From positions 1 through 48,881 of the forward strand of contig JAGAPC010000030.1 in NCBI GenBank assembly GCA_017623475.1: 48,881 nucleotides of DNA, read 5' to 3'. Below are positions 17,373 to 25,967 of the stretch, in pieces (position 1 is the first letter of the stretch; each line of letters opens with the position of its first letter). The notes under the pieces were generated by a model. That model was not told the DNA's origin, searched no databases, and was given only the letters and a program-made list of their open reading frames with translations. A program made the position numbers and the translations under genes. The stretch comes from Clostridia bacterium. Its GTDB lineage: Bacteria; Bacillota; Clostridia; Oscillospirales; UBA644.

Positions 17373-17684
17373 TTATGCGTTGACAGCGGTGATGACGACC
17401 TTGGAGTAAGGTTGTCTGTGACCGATGCGTCTGCGATAAGTTTTCTTTGCTTTGTACTTGAAGATACGGATCTTCTTGCCTTTGCCGTTCTTTTCCAATT
17501 TGGCTTCGACGACGGCACCATCGACGTAGGGAGTTCCGGTTTTGATCTCGCCGTTATCGGACACGAGCAGAACCTTGTCGAACTTTACGGTTTCACCGGC
17601 TTCAACATTCAACTTCTCGATGAACAAAATATCGCCCACGGAAGCCTTGTACTGTTTTCCGCCTGTTTCAAACACTGCGTACAT
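17373..17684 (-). CDS. rplU: 50S ribosomal protein bL21
   Basis: A 103-residue bL21 of normal length with the opening [18 protein letters not shown] and the basic signature [17 protein letters not shown] near the C-terminus, which contacts 23S rRNA. GAGGT precedes the ATG. It is the first gene of rplU-rpmA, with a consensus promoter about 80 bases upstream. The roughly 70-base leader could hold an L21-type autoregulatory structure, but I could not fold it with confidence. Confidence 0.98.
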   Translation of the reverse strand: MYAVFETGGKQYKASVGDILFIEKLNVEAGETVKFDKVLLVSDNGEIKTGTPYVDGAVVEAKLEKNGKGKKIRIFKYKAKKTYRRRIGHRQPYSKVVITAVNA

Positions 17685-17763
17685 TTTCAGACCTCATTTT
17701 ATTAAGACTCGCTATGAAGGTAGGGAAGACCCTTTTCGGAACCTTTTCTATGCGGCGTTGACT

Positions 17764-17792
17764 ATTATAACACAAATCGGGAGGGATGTCAA
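17764..17792 (-). promoter_or_regulatory. Consensus promoter of rplU-rpmA
   Basis: TTGACA (17792-17787), exactly 17 bases, TATAAT (17769-17764) on the minus strand: a perfect housekeeping promoter, as expected for ribosomal protein genes. Confidence 0.9.
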
Positions 17793-17916
17793 GAGCAAAA
17801 GTTTAATTTGTCGGTTTTTTTTCACATTTAAGAAAATCCCGGAGATTTTGCTCAAAATCGACGGTCAAAATTCTTCCAATATTTACCAAAAAATCCATTT
17901 TGTGTACCTTTTCGCC

Positions 17917-18005
17917 AGTCGAATCCTGCAATTTTGAAGTTCTTTTGGGAGAATTGGGGAGAAGGGTTTTGGACCGTGTCAAACGGTTTTTAGACCGATT
18001 CGACA
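17917..18005 (+). promoter_or_regulatory. Three Spo0A-box-like sites upstream of spo0A
   Basis: The 0A box consensus is TGTCGAA. A perfect match lies on the minus strand at 18005-17999 (TTCGACA on plus), ten bases before the spo0A -35. One-mismatch sites are TGTCAAA at 17977-17983 and AGTCGAA at 17917-17923. The spacing and position suggest autoregulation of spo0A. The 17685-18079 interval holds these sites and the rplU and spo0A promoters and no gene. Confidence 0.55.
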
Positions 18006-18014
18006 AAAGTCCCC

Positions 18015-18043
18015 TTGCGATTTTTCCTTGTATTTGCTATAAT
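18015..18043 (+). promoter_or_regulatory. spo0A promoter
   Basis: TTGCGA (18015-18020), 17-base spacer, TATAAT (18038-18043), 36 bases upstream of the ATG. Confidence 0.7.
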
Positions 18044-18079
18044 TTGCTCGAAAAACACACAACACAAGGAGAAAACACC

Positions 18080-18892
18080 ATGGAAACTGAAAACAAAATC
18101 AAAATTCTGATTCTCGACAGTCAGACCGAAACCCGGCTACAATGCCAAAACGTGCTGAAAAACTTCGGATTTCGCATCGTCGGAAGCGTGGGAGACGCAG
18201 ACGCGGCGTTGGAGATTATTGCCATGCAGACGCCCCACGTGGTTCTATTTGACGTCATGCTTGAGCAGTCCGACGGTTTGTCCTTCCTCCGCCGCGCGTC
18301 CCGGATCGAGCTGCCCCACAAGGTTCATTACATTTCTCTTTCGGCGCTTTCCACCGTTTCGGTAATTCGGAATTTGGTGGCAGCCGGTACCGATTATTGC
18401 ATGGTCAAGCCGGTGGATTACGAGATTTTAAAGGAACGGATCCTTCAGCTCTACACCGAGGAGCATACCCAAAAGGACGGCGGAAAAGTTTTCAATCTTC
18501 CGGTGAGCGCCGCCGATCTGGAAAAGCAGGTCACCTCTATTATATTAGAGGTAGGGATCCCGGCGCACGTCAAGGGGTATCAGTACGTCCGCAGAGCCAT
18601 TTTGATGGCGATTACCGATCCGGACGTGATCAACGGTGTGACGAAAATTATCTATCCCACCATCGCAAAGGAGTTCAAAACCACCTCGTCCCGGGTAGAA
18701 CGCGCCATCCGCCACGCCATTGAAGTGGCTTGGGATCGGGGCAACGTGGAAACGCTGACGTCTTTGTTCGGGTATTCGGTCAGCGGAACGAGAGGGAAGC
18801 CCACCAATTCGGAATTTATCGCCATGATCGCCGATCGGCTTCGCTTGGAAAACCGCCCCGCCCCGCGCAACGAAATGAGCCTCCATTATTAA
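18080..18892 (+). CDS. spo0A: Stage 0 sporulation response regulator Spo0A
   Basis: A 270-residue protein from the ATG at 18080, which follows AAGGAG; the frame is open further upstream but without a signal. The receiver domain (1-125) has the phosphoacceptor Asp58 (VVLFDVML), Ser88 in SLSALS and Lys110 in MVKPVD. The C-terminal Spo0A DNA-binding domain is complete ([40 protein letters not shown]). It is the master switch for sporulation entry when phosphorylated. Odd: the acidic pocket reads LDSQ, so the second of the two usual Asp residues is Ser14. It stands alone with its own promoter and terminator; spoIVB is not next to it within the window. Confidence 0.97.
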   Translation: METENKIKILILDSQTETRLQCQNVLKNFGFRIVGSVGDADAALEIIAMQTPHVVLFDVMLEQSDGLSFLRRASRIELPHKVHYISLSALSTVSVIRNLVAAGTDYCMVKPVDYEILKERILQLYTEEHTQKDGGKVFNLPVSAADLEKQVTSIILEVGIPAHVKGYQYVRRAILMAITDPDVINGVTKIIYPTIAKEFKTTSSRVERAIRHAIEVAWDRGNVETLTSLFGYSVSGTRGKPTNSEFIAMIADRLRLENRPAPRNEMSLHY

Positions 18893-18894
18893 CG

Positions 18895-18925
18895 AAAGCG
18901 AGAGCCGATGGGCTCTCGCTTTTTC
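18895..18925. terminator. Bidirectional terminator between spo0A and the beta-helix gene
   Basis: AAAGCGAGAGCC and GGCTCTCGCTTT form a perfect 12-bp stem with a GATG loop, flanked by A and T runs between two convergent genes. Confidence 0.9.
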
Positions 18926-18926
18926 A

Positions 18927-21575
18927 TCAATTTTCTTCAGGTTGCTGGGTTTGATTCTGGTCGGGGTCGATGGGATCCTCCGGCTCTACGTAAACGTAGG
19001 TGTGCTGGATCACGTTGACGTCGTCTTCGATCTTTCCGCCGTCTTCGGAATCCTCGTCGTCTTCGTCCTCCGTTCCGGTGGAGGTAAGCATATAATTCCC
19101 CTCGATTCCTTCAAAGGTCTTGTCCGACCGCAGGAGATTTGCCGCCAACGTGACGGTGCCTCCGGTGGCGGTGGCGTGGTAGGTGGGGTTCGTGTCCCAG
19201 ATACAGCCGTAAACCGTGATATTTGCGTCCCGTTCCGCGTGGACGGTGGTGGAGAAGGGAGTGGTGAAAATCCCGGCGCGAAGCTCGATTTCTCCGTTCT
19301 CCGCCGAGACCATATTCCCCAAAAGGGCAGATCCGCCTCCGATGATTCCTTGCAGGGTAATCGATCCGGTTGCGTCTTCCATTCCCTGCAAAAACAGGGT
19401 GTTGCCCCCTTGTCCCGCCCCCGAAAATCCGATGCAGGTCAGAAGGGCGGTGCCGGTGTGATTCGTCTGAATCCCGACGGTGGTATCACGTAGGGCGATC
19501 AGAGTTGCGGAAAGGTCTGTTTTTCCGGTTAATTCCAAGGTTTTTGACAGGAATTCTCCCCGCAGGTTCGACATCGTTGCGGAGGTGTTTTCCAAGAGGA
19601 TTCCGACGGTGTCGTATGCCTGGGATGAGCTGGTAACCGTCACGTCCCGCAGGGTGACGTTTTTCATATCCTGCAGATAGATCCCCGTTTGGGTTACCGT
19701 GGCGTTGACGTGCTCGATGGTTGCGTATCCGGCGGAGGTCAGCCAAATGCCCCGGTTTGCGGTGATGGAGACACGGCGAATCCGCACGTCGGGATACAGA
19801 GAAGACACGGCGTAGGTTTTTTCCGATTCCGAGGAGATCTGATCCTGTCGGATCTCCAGATCCTCCACCGACGCCCCCGGAAGAAGCTCGACCAGGGAAA
19901 GGTTGGTCTGACGTTGTAATTCAAAGCTCAATACGGTGCTGTATTCTCCGGAGCTTCCCACTCCGATCAGCCGAACCGAATCGGGAACGGTGACGATGGA
20001 TTGGAATTTGTAAACCCCCTCGGGCAAAAATACCGTAGCCTGGCTCTTTTCAGCCTCCGTCAAGGCGGCTTGCAGGGCTTCGGAGTTGTCCTTCGATTGG
20101 GGAGAAACGCCGTAGGACAGGGCGTTGATGATGGGCTTGTTGGTAAAGGTGCGTTGGGTGTCCTTCAGTCCGGCGACCGAGTCGGTGTCGATGATTTTCG
20201 CATCGCCTGCAGACACGGAAAAGAGTAGCTGAGAGGATTCCTCGATGGACGGCGCGTTGTAAAAAAGCCCCAGGGCGTTCTTCCCTAAATTCGCCTTTTC
20301 GTTTGCGGATTTAAAAATGGGGGAGACGGCAAGGAAGGTGTCGTTTTCCATGTCAAAGCAGACGTTCCACCAGGTGCCGAAATTACAATGATAGAAGGAG
20401 ACGAAGGAATGATTGTCCGCCTTGACGACGGTTTTGGGAAGTCCCCCGAAGGTGCAGTTGGAGAAAATCACGGGGGCTTCCACCGTTTCGCAGATCTCTA
20501 CCGTGTTTGCGCCCGCATCGTTTTCGGGGCGCAGGGTACTGCTTTCGATACAGATCCCCGCCTTGGGCAGAGATTGTACGTAAAGAGGGCGGTGGGTGTA
20601 GGAGATATTGATCTCTTTCGTTAAAAGAATACTGTCCTGTTCCTTGGGAATATTGTATAAAATCCCCACGGCGGCGTCTTCTACGGAAATGCGGTGCAAG
20701 GTTACGTCGTTGACCTTTTCCAAAATTACGCCGTGCATTTTTTCATGCAGATAGCCGGTCAAGGCGGAATATCCCTTTCCGTCGGAAAAAACGGCGGGGG
20801 CGTAATTGAGCCAATAGGTGGGGGAGATTTGGCAATCCTCCAGCGTTACGGCGTCGTTGTTATCGGTAATCAGAATTCCGTAATCCAAGGGCGACATCCA
20901 GACGGAACGGACGGTTACGGCTCCGCTTCCGGTAATGCAGATGCCGTGATAGGGATTCAAAAGCGTCACCTGCTGAATGGAATTTGCCCCGGAGCAATAG
21001 ACCGTTGCCGGATATTCGATGATCTTTTCCGGCGTTTGCTTTTCATAATAGACGGTAATCCCTGTGAGAGACGCTCCGTTTTCCAGCGTCAGAAAGGGGG
21101 ATTGCTGCATTTTTTTGTTGTCTGCCACCAGAAGAATGGTGTTTCCGCCGTCGGAAAGGTTGGAGTTTGGGGCGGAAAAATCTCCCCGCAGCGTTACGTT
21201 TGCCGGAATGGTCAGCGGTTCCGTGATGCGGTAGATCCCCTGGGGAAGATAGACCGTTCCGCCGATTTCCCCCGCGTGGGCAAGGCTTTCCTGCAACGGC
21301 CCGGTATCGTTGCTGACGCCGTCGCCCTTTGCTCCCAATAGGGTGGGGAAATGGTTTGCGGCAAAATATTCGTCGTTGCCTTGGTCTGCCCGCAGCAGCA
21401 TCGATACGCCGTCCTGCGCTCCGTCCAAGGGGTTGCGGATGGTTGCGGTTTGGGGCGTGGGATCGGGATGTGCCGCCGCAAAGGCGATGATCAGGGCGAA
21501 CAGAACGCAAAGGGCGGTCAGGCTCACCCCGCAGATCAAAGCAAGGCGGGTTTGGGGAGAGATTCGTTTTTTCAT
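18927..21575 (-). CDS. Large membrane-anchored or secreted beta-helix protein (pectate-lyase-3-like)
   Basis: An 882-residue protein from the ATG at 21575 (GAGGAG just upstream). Residues about 10-38 form one hydrophobic segment (signal or anchor), then two copies of a pectate-lyase superfamily entry: GAKGDGVSNDTGPLQESL with YLPQGIYRI (about residue 80-120) and SYGVSPQSKDNSEALQAAL with FLPEGVYKF (about residue 485-525). Between and after them run short repeated beta-helix rungs (VTLRGD, VTLEDC, VTLRDVTV). It ends in a very acidic tail (DEDDEDSEDGG). The fold suggests polysaccharide binding or cleavage at the cell surface; the second copy has no catalytic residues I can name. GC content and codons match the neighbours. 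Confidence 0.82.
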   Translation of the reverse strand: MKKRISPQTRLALICGVSLTALCVLFALIIAFAAAHPDPTPQTATIRNPLDGAQDGVSMLLRADQGNDEYFAANHFPTLLGAKGDGVSNDTGPLQESLAHAGEIGGTVYLPQGIYRITEPLTIPANVTLRGDFSAPNSNLSDGGNTILLVADNKKMQQSPFLTLENGASLTGITVYYEKQTPEKIIEYPATVYCSGANSIQQVTLLNPYHGICITGSGAVTVRSVWMSPLDYGILITDNNDAVTLEDCQISPTYWLNYAPAVFSDGKGYSALTGYLHEKMHGVILEKVNDVTLHRISVEDAAVGILYNIPKEQDSILLTKEINISYTHRPLYVQSLPKAGICIESSTLRPENDAGANTVEICETVEAPVIFSNCTFGGLPKTVVKADNHSFVSFYHCNFGTWWNVCFDMENDTFLAVSPIFKSANEKANLGKNALGLFYNAPSIEESSQLLFSVSAGDAKIIDTDSVAGLKDTQRTFTNKPIINALSYGVSPQSKDNSEALQAALTEAEKSQATVFLPEGVYKFQSIVTVPDSVRLIGVGSSGEYSTVLSFELQRQTNLSLVELLPGASVEDLEIRQDQISSESEKTYAVSSLYPDVRIRRVSITANRGIWLTSAGYATIEHVNATVTQTGIYLQDMKNVTLRDVTVTSSSQAYDTVGILLENTSATMSNLRGEFLSKTLELTGKTDLSATLIALRDTTVGIQTNHTGTALLTCIGFSGAGQGGNTLFLQGMEDATGSITLQGIIGGGSALLGNMVSAENGEIELRAGIFTTPFSTTVHAERDANITVYGCIWDTNPTYHATATGGTVTLAANLLRSDKTFEGIEGNYMLTSTGTEDEDDEDSEDGGKIEDDVNVIQHTYVYVEPEDPIDPDQNQTQQPEEN

Positions 21576-21604
21576 AAAAACTCCTCGGTTGACCAATTCA
21601 TAGC

Positions 21605-21628
21605 GAGCCGTTGATCGGCTCTTTTTTT
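21605..21628 (+). terminator. Terminator-like hairpin oriented to the plus strand
   Basis: GAGCCG and CGGCTC around TTGAT, followed by seven T on the plus strand. Both adjacent genes (ddl and the beta-helix gene) are on the minus strand, so the T run is on the wrong side for them; it may stop antisense transcription. Confidence 0.5.
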
Positions 21629-22670
21629 ATACCGTTCCTGCAGGAGGCGCTAAGGCGACGATGGCTTTGCAAAGCTCGTCGTACTCAATTCCCGCTGCCC
21701 GGGCTTCCTGGGGAAGCAGGCTGTTGGGGGTCATGCCGGGCAGGGTGTTTGCCTCCAGACAATAGAAGACGCCCTCGGTCTGCTCCAGGATAAAGTCGAT
21801 GCGGCAATACGCGCCGAGGCGCAAGACGCGGGAGACTTGTTCCGCCAAAAACTGCAGGGTTACCCGTTCGTCTTCGGTCAGCTGGGCGGGGCAGATCTCT
21901 TCCGTAGCCCCTGCCTGGTATTTGTTTTTGTAATCGTAAAATCCGGTTTTGGGAATGATCTCAATGGGGGGCAGCGCTTTGCCGTCCAATACGCCCACGG
22001 AAAATTCTCTTCCGGAAACCTTTTTTTCAATCAGGATCAGATCTTCGTATTTTTTCGCTTCCTCCAACGCCCGTTGCAGCTCTTCCTCCGTGTGGACGAT
22101 GGAGATTCCTACGGAAGATCCGCAGGAGCAGGGCTTGACGACGCAGGGGAGGGGTGCCGTTTCGGGGAGGGGATCTCTGCGAAGATCCAAGGTGATCCAA
22201 TCCGCCGTGGGGATTCCTTCCGCCCGAAGCAGTTTTTTCGTAATATCTTTATCCATCGCAAGGACGCAGCCCACGTGGGTCGATCCGGTAAAGCGGATGT
22301 TTTCCGCCTCCAAAATCGCCTGCATCTGCCCGTTTTCTCCCATCGCGCCGTGGAGCGCCATAAAGACGATATCCGCCCGATGGCACAGGGTAAGCACGTT
22401 TTTGCCCACCAAAGAGCCTTTGTATGCAAGCTGTTTCAAGGCTTCCATATCGGGGGCGGTTTCGGGGATTTTATAAGAGTATTCTGGATCTCCCGCAACG
22501 CGGAACAAGCCGTCCGGGTCGGTGTTTTCCGGGATCTCAATCCCTAAAAAGGCGTCCACCAAAAGGACTTGATGTCCGGAGCGCATCAGCGAATTTGCAA
22601 TCAGACTTCCGGAAGAAAGGGAAACGTCCCGTTCCGGGGAATATCCCCCGGCAAGTACCACGATTTTCAT
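21627..22670 (-). CDS. ddl: D-alanine--D-alanine ligase
   Basis: A 347-residue ATP-grasp enzyme from the ATG at 22670 (AAGGAG eight bases upstream; a longer frame from 22775 has no signal). It opens as Ddl does (KIVVLAGGYSPERDVSLSSG), and shows FTGSTHVGCVLAMDKDITK, the ATP-grasp motif VVKPCSCGSSVGI, and the C-terminal metal and substrate loop CLEANTLPGMTPNSLLPQ. It joins two D-Ala for peptidoglycan precursors in the cytoplasm. The family's usual DGSGGEDG-type segment reads LHGAMGENGQMQ here. It follows the WG-repeat gene by 20 bases and probably shares its promoter. Confidence 0.95.
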   Translation of the reverse strand: MKIVVLAGGYSPERDVSLSSGSLIANSLMRSGHQVLLVDAFLGIEIPENTDPDGLFRVAGDPEYSYKIPETAPDMEALKQLAYKGSLVGKNVLTLCHRADIVFMALHGAMGENGQMQAILEAENIRFTGSTHVGCVLAMDKDITKKLLRAEGIPTADWITLDLRRDPLPETAPLPCVVKPCSCGSSVGISIVHTEEELQRALEEAKKYEDLILIEKKVSGREFSVGVLDGKALPPIEIIPKTGFYDYKNKYQAGATEEICPAQLTEDERVTLQFLAEQVSRVLRLGAYCRIDFILEQTEGVFYCLEANTLPGMTPNSLLPQEARAAGIEYDELCKAIVALAPPAGTV

Positions 22671-22690
22671 AGGTATGTCTCCTTTTACGC

Positions 22691-23863
22691 TTATTTCAGT
22701 TTGACAAATCCGTAAATATCGCCGGATTTTACCATGGCGATTCCGTCCTCGGTAAAGTCTCCCACGTCGGTCCACTTCATGCCCGCGAGAACCGTTTTAT
22801 CGGAACGGATAAAGCCCCATTTTTTGCCGTTGCTGACGGCGGCGATGCCGATCTGAAAATCGTGGGCGTCGGCGTATTGAGGCTCAATAACTTCGTTGCC
22901 GGTGGTGTCGATATATCCGAACTTCCAGCCCGTAGCGGAGGTATATCCCACCCGCGCAAGTCCCGATCGGGTAAAGGAATAGGCTTTTTCGTAGGTTTTT
23001 TCGGTAATTCTTTCGCCGGAAGCGTTGATGTAGGTGTAGGTCAAGTCCTTTTCCACCAGGGCGCAGCCGCAGACGAAGCCTTCCGCGTTATCCCATTCGG
23101 GCTTGATGACGAACACGCCGGAGTGGTTGATAAAGCCGTAGGGCTTCGTGTATTCGTAGCAGGCGACGGCAAGCCCCTCGGAGAAGGGTTTAGCATCGTA
23201 CCAGTCAAAATCCAAAATCTGTCTTCCGGTCACGTCGATATAGCCGGTGTTGATTCCCTTGGAAGCGTCTCCGTAAAAGACCGGGATCAACCCCTCGCTT
23301 GCCGAGGTTTTGGAGCCGTAGATAAATTCGGTAACGGCAGTTCCGTCGGGATTGATGTATCCGTAGCGGTTATCCTTTTTCACGCAGGCGACGCCGTCTT
23401 TAAAGGAAGAGGCTTCGCTGTAGATCGCTTCGATGACCGTTTCTCCGGCGGTGTTGATATATCCGTAATAATTCCCCTTGGAATATACCGCCAATCCCTC
23501 GGAGAAGGCGTAGGTGGAATCGAGGGTGAAGGGAATGACCTGTTTCCCCGTTTTGTCAATATATCCCCATTTTCCGCCCCTTTGTACTGCCGCAAGCCCC
23601 TCGGAGAAGGAGTTGGCGCCGTCGTAGGTCGGCTCGACGATCACGACGCCGTCGCTGTCAATATAACCCCATTTTCCGTCCTTCTTGACTGCCGCCATGT
23701 TTTCGGAAAAGTCTCTCGCGCCGTCCCACCGCCCCTCCAGGGTATAAAGATACTCGTTGTCGATGGTTCTCAAGGTGTTGTTGTAAACGATGATCCCGGT
23801 TACGGTGACCGCCGCTAGGACGATCCCTGCCAAAACAGACCAAAAAATTACGCGTTTTTTCAT
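22691..23863 (-). CDS. WG-repeat protein with N-terminal membrane anchor
   Basis: A 390-residue protein from the ATG at 23863 (AAGGAG upstream), preferred over a frame from 24031 that would cross the promoter. One hydrophobic anchor (residues 5-27) is followed by about nine tandem repeats of roughly 33 residues with the core GKWGYIDxxGxxVI (WGYIDSDG, WGYIDKTG, YGYINTAG, YGYINPDG, YGFINHSG, FGYIDTTG, WGFIRSDK), each followed by a FSEGLA-type segment. WG repeats form beta-propeller or solenoid-like surfaces; function is unknown. It is transcribed divergently from ypeB and leads into ddl. Confidence 0.9.
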   Translation of the reverse strand: MKKRVIFWSVLAGIVLAAVTVTGIIVYNNTLRTIDNEYLYTLEGRWDGARDFSENMAAVKKDGKWGYIDSDGVVIVEPTYDGANSFSEGLAAVQRGGKWGYIDKTGKQVIPFTLDSTYAFSEGLAVYSKGNYYGYINTAGETVIEAIYSEASSFKDGVACVKKDNRYGYINPDGTAVTEFIYGSKTSASEGLIPVFYGDASKGINTGYIDVTGRQILDFDWYDAKPFSEGLAVACYEYTKPYGFINHSGVFVIKPEWDNAEGFVCGCALVEKDLTYTYINASGERITEKTYEKAYSFTRSGLARVGYTSATGWKFGYIDTTGNEVIEPQYADAHDFQIGIAAVSNGKKWGFIRSDKTVLAGMKWTDVGDFTEDGIAMVKSGDIYGFVKLK

Positions 23864-23897
23864 GAGGATACTCCTTAAATACAATAATACATTATAT

Positions 23898-23926
23898 ATA
23901 ATACCATATTTTTTCGAAAAAAGCAA
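23898..23926 (-). promoter_or_regulatory. Probable promoter of the WG-repeat gene and ddl
   Basis: TTGCTT (23926-23921), 17-base spacer, TATTAT (23903-23898) on the minus strand, 34 bases before the ATG. Confidence 0.5.
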
Positions 23927-23934
23927 GGGCATTT

Positions 23935-23962
23935 TTGCGGAAGAAGAAAAAGATGGTATATT
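23935..23962 (+). promoter_or_regulatory. Possible ypeB promoter
   Basis: TTGCGG (23935-23940), 16-base spacer, TATATT (23957-23962). A sporulation sigma factor could also be used, which these boxes would not show. Confidence 0.35.
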
Positions 23963-24030
23963 TTTTTTATTTTCGGAGAGGATAAGCGTAAGCGTACAAG
24001 CAGTTTCAAGAAAAAGGAAGGGTACTTTCA

Positions 24031-25380
24031 ATGTATGTAAAAATGAAAAAAACGACTCTCACCGTCTTTTCCGTATTAGCCGCCTTGACCGTGGCGGGGC
24101 TTTGTGCCGGGCTGATCGCCATGGACGTCACGCGGAAAAACCAACGGTCCCAATACGAGTCGGAGGTTGCGGCAGGGTGGCGGCAATCGGTGTCGGAGCT
24201 GGCGGGGGCGTTGTCCGACCTGGAGATCGATCTGCAGAAGGGATTATACGCTTCCGGAAATTATCAGACGGTTTCCTGGGCGGCGCAGGTCTTTTCCGAG
24301 GCAGGCTCGGCGCGGACGGCGTTGGAGTCGTTGCCGATTTACGAGCTTCGTCTGCAGGGCACGGAGACCTTTCTGAATCAGGTGGGGGAATACACCCTGG
24401 AAATGGCACGCAAGCAGCTGCGGGGGGAGGAATTGACCGATTCGGAAGAATCCACCTTAAAAACCCTGGCGCTTCGTTCCCGGCAGTTGGCAGACGAGGT
24501 TTTGATGCTTTCGGAACGGATCGCCGATGAAAACCCCGGCTACGAGGAAATGCAGCAGTTACTGCTTCCCTCCGAGGAGGGGGAAGAAAAGACCGAATTC
24601 GAATCCCTGGAGGATATTTTTTCCGGCGACAAGCCCCTGACCTACGACGGACAACACTCCGCCTGGCGGGAATCTCGGACGTCGGAATGGCTGAAGTCGC
24701 TCAAGGAAGTGGATAAGGCACAATTAAAGATCCTCGGGGCAAAATATCTTTCGGTCAAGCAAGAGGATCTGACCGAGGAAAGCCGCTTTGATGCCCCCTT
24801 TGCCTTTCGGGAATACCGCAACGGCGATACCTCCGTTGCCGTCACCGAGGGAGGCGGGATGCTGTATGGATTTAATAAACTGCGGGAAGTGACGGAGTCC
24901 AAACTTTCGGTGGAAGACGTCTTGACCGTGGGAAGCGAAGCCTTGGCAGAATTCGGCTACGAGCATATGGAGCCGGTCAGCTGGGCGGCGGCGGAAAATA
25001 CCCTGACGGTGGTTTACGCCTTTCGGCAAGAGGGTGTGTTGGTCTATTCCGACCGCATCACCGTCACGATGGCGTTGGATAACGGCGAAATTCTGACCTT
25101 GAACGCCATGGAATACCTGCTTGCCCATAACCCCGATCGGGATCTTTCCACCACGGTAAACAAGGATGAGGCTCTGCAGGTGCTTCGCTCCGATCTAACG
25201 GTGGAATCCACCGATTTGGTGTCGGTTCCGGGGGGCGACGGCTCCGAAGAGATCTGCTGGCAGTTTACCGTCCACGACGAGACCGAAGCCAAGGTTCTGA
25301 TCTTCGTCAACGCCAATACGAAAGTGGAAGAAGAAATTTTGATCCTCGTGGAAGACGACGACCGAAGAACCGCCATATAA
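24031..25380 (+). CDS. ypeB: Germination protein YpeB
   Basis: A 449-residue protein, close to the known YpeB length. One N-terminal anchor (about residues 8-30) precedes a helical domain (VSELAGALSDLEIDLQKGLYA; LGAKYLSVKQEDL), the LTYDGQHSAW segment corresponding to the YDGPFSDH region of YpeB, and three C-terminal PepSY-like repeats (SVEDVLTVGSEALAEFG; VNKDEALQVLRSDL). YpeB is made in the forespore and stabilises the cortex-lytic enzyme SleB. In most spore formers sleB is adjacent; here the neighbours are unrelated. AAGGAAGG precedes the ATG by eight bases; another ATG lies four codons later. Confidence 0.9.
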   Translation: MYVKMKKTTLTVFSVLAALTVAGLCAGLIAMDVTRKNQRSQYESEVAAGWRQSVSELAGALSDLEIDLQKGLYASGNYQTVSWAAQVFSEAGSARTALESLPIYELRLQGTETFLNQVGEYTLEMARKQLRGEELTDSEESTLKTLALRSRQLADEVLMLSERIADENPGYEEMQQLLLPSEEGEEKTEFESLEDIFSGDKPLTYDGQHSAWRESRTSEWLKSLKEVDKAQLKILGAKYLSVKQEDLTEESRFDAPFAFREYRNGDTSVAVTEGGGMLYGFNKLREVTESKLSVEDVLTVGSEALAEFGYEHMEPVSWAAAENTLTVVYAFRQEGVLVYSDRITVTMALDNGEILTLNAMEYLLAHNPDRDLSTTVNKDEALQVLRSDLTVESTDLVSVPGGDGSEEICWQFTVHDETEAKVLIFVNANTKVEEEILILVEDDDRRTAI

Positions 25381-25413
25381 AATGCAAAATTCAAAATGCA
25401 AAATGCAAAATAA
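25381..25413. repeat. TGCAAAAT-iterated repeat, copy 3
   Basis: AATGCAAAAT-TCAA-(AATGCAAAATGCAAAATAA): the same 33-base unit as at 16379-16411 with two differing bases in the spacer. It starts immediately after the ypeB stop and abuts the palindrome at 25414. Confidence 0.75.
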
Positions 25414-25440
25414 GGGGCAGTTTCAAATTGAAACTGCCCC
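25414..25440. terminator. Palindrome/terminator, left copy of a pair
   Basis: GGGGCAGTTTCAA-A-TTGAAACTGCCCC is a perfect palindrome and is repeated at 27351-27377. It can terminate the minus-strand lipoprotein gene (stop at 25456) and the plus-strand ypeB. Confidence 0.8.
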
Positions 25441-25455
25441 TGAAATTTTATTACG

Positions 25456-25950
25456 TTATGAAACGGAACTGTCTTGGAAGATCACGTAGAAATCTTGGTA
25501 TTCCACGGCGAGATAATAGTTCCATTGATAGACTTTGGAACCCTTCGGCATACAGTTGGAAACGATTGTCTCTGCGTCTGCGTCCACGTCGTAGGTGTCC
25601 TGACTTGCCGGAACCGACACGTTGACCGTTCCCGCCAAAGTCCATTCCGAGCCGATCTGTTCTACTTCCGGCGTATCTTTCCGGACGTAATACTCTTTTT
25701 CTCCCAACACAACGTAAGGATGGGGAACAACTACGTCGGTAGGACCGGTGGGGATACTTACGCGCCACGGATATTCCGAGGAGCCGTCCACCGTCACGTC
25801 ATCGGTTGAGGAGTTTAGAATAACGTCGGAGGTCGATGTGCTTCCAACGTCGGACGTCCCGAGAAGATCGTTTTGATTTTCGGAGCATCCTGCAAGTGCA
25901 AAAAGAAAAATGGTGCAAAAAAGCAAGAAAATTAAGCGTTTTGTATTCAT
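25456..25950 (-). CDS. Short lipoprotein paired with the C39-like peptidase (module 1)
   Basis: A 164-residue lipoprotein from the ATG at 25950, which follows TGGAG; an ATG at 25974 is in frame but would delay the signal peptide. The lipobox is LAGC with Cys22. A Ser/Thr/Asp-rich linker leads to a C-terminal domain of about 90 residues (EKEYYVRKDTPEVEQIG; GTVNVSVP; KGSKVYQWNYYLAVEY; FYVIF). This resembles by eye the lipoprotein at 34423 (shared YYV, TVNV, SxxYK patterns), which is paired with the paralogous peptidase in the same gene order. An inhibitor, adaptor or surface docking role is inferred from this pairing. Confidence 0.8.
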   Translation of the reverse strand: MNTKRLIFLLFCTIFLFALAGCSENQNDLLGTSDVGSTSTSDVILNSSTDDVTVDGSSEYPWRVSIPTGPTDVVVPHPYVVLGEKEYYVRKDTPEVEQIGSEWTLAGTVNVSVPASQDTYDVDADAETIVSNCMPKGSKVYQWNYYLAVEYQDFYVIFQDSSVS

Positions 25951-25967
25951 TGTCTCAACTCCATTAA

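Noticed and set aside
17685..17760. L21 leader (ribosomal protein autoregulatory RNA) before rplU
   Set aside because: The position fits, but I could not derive a convincing conserved stem by eye.
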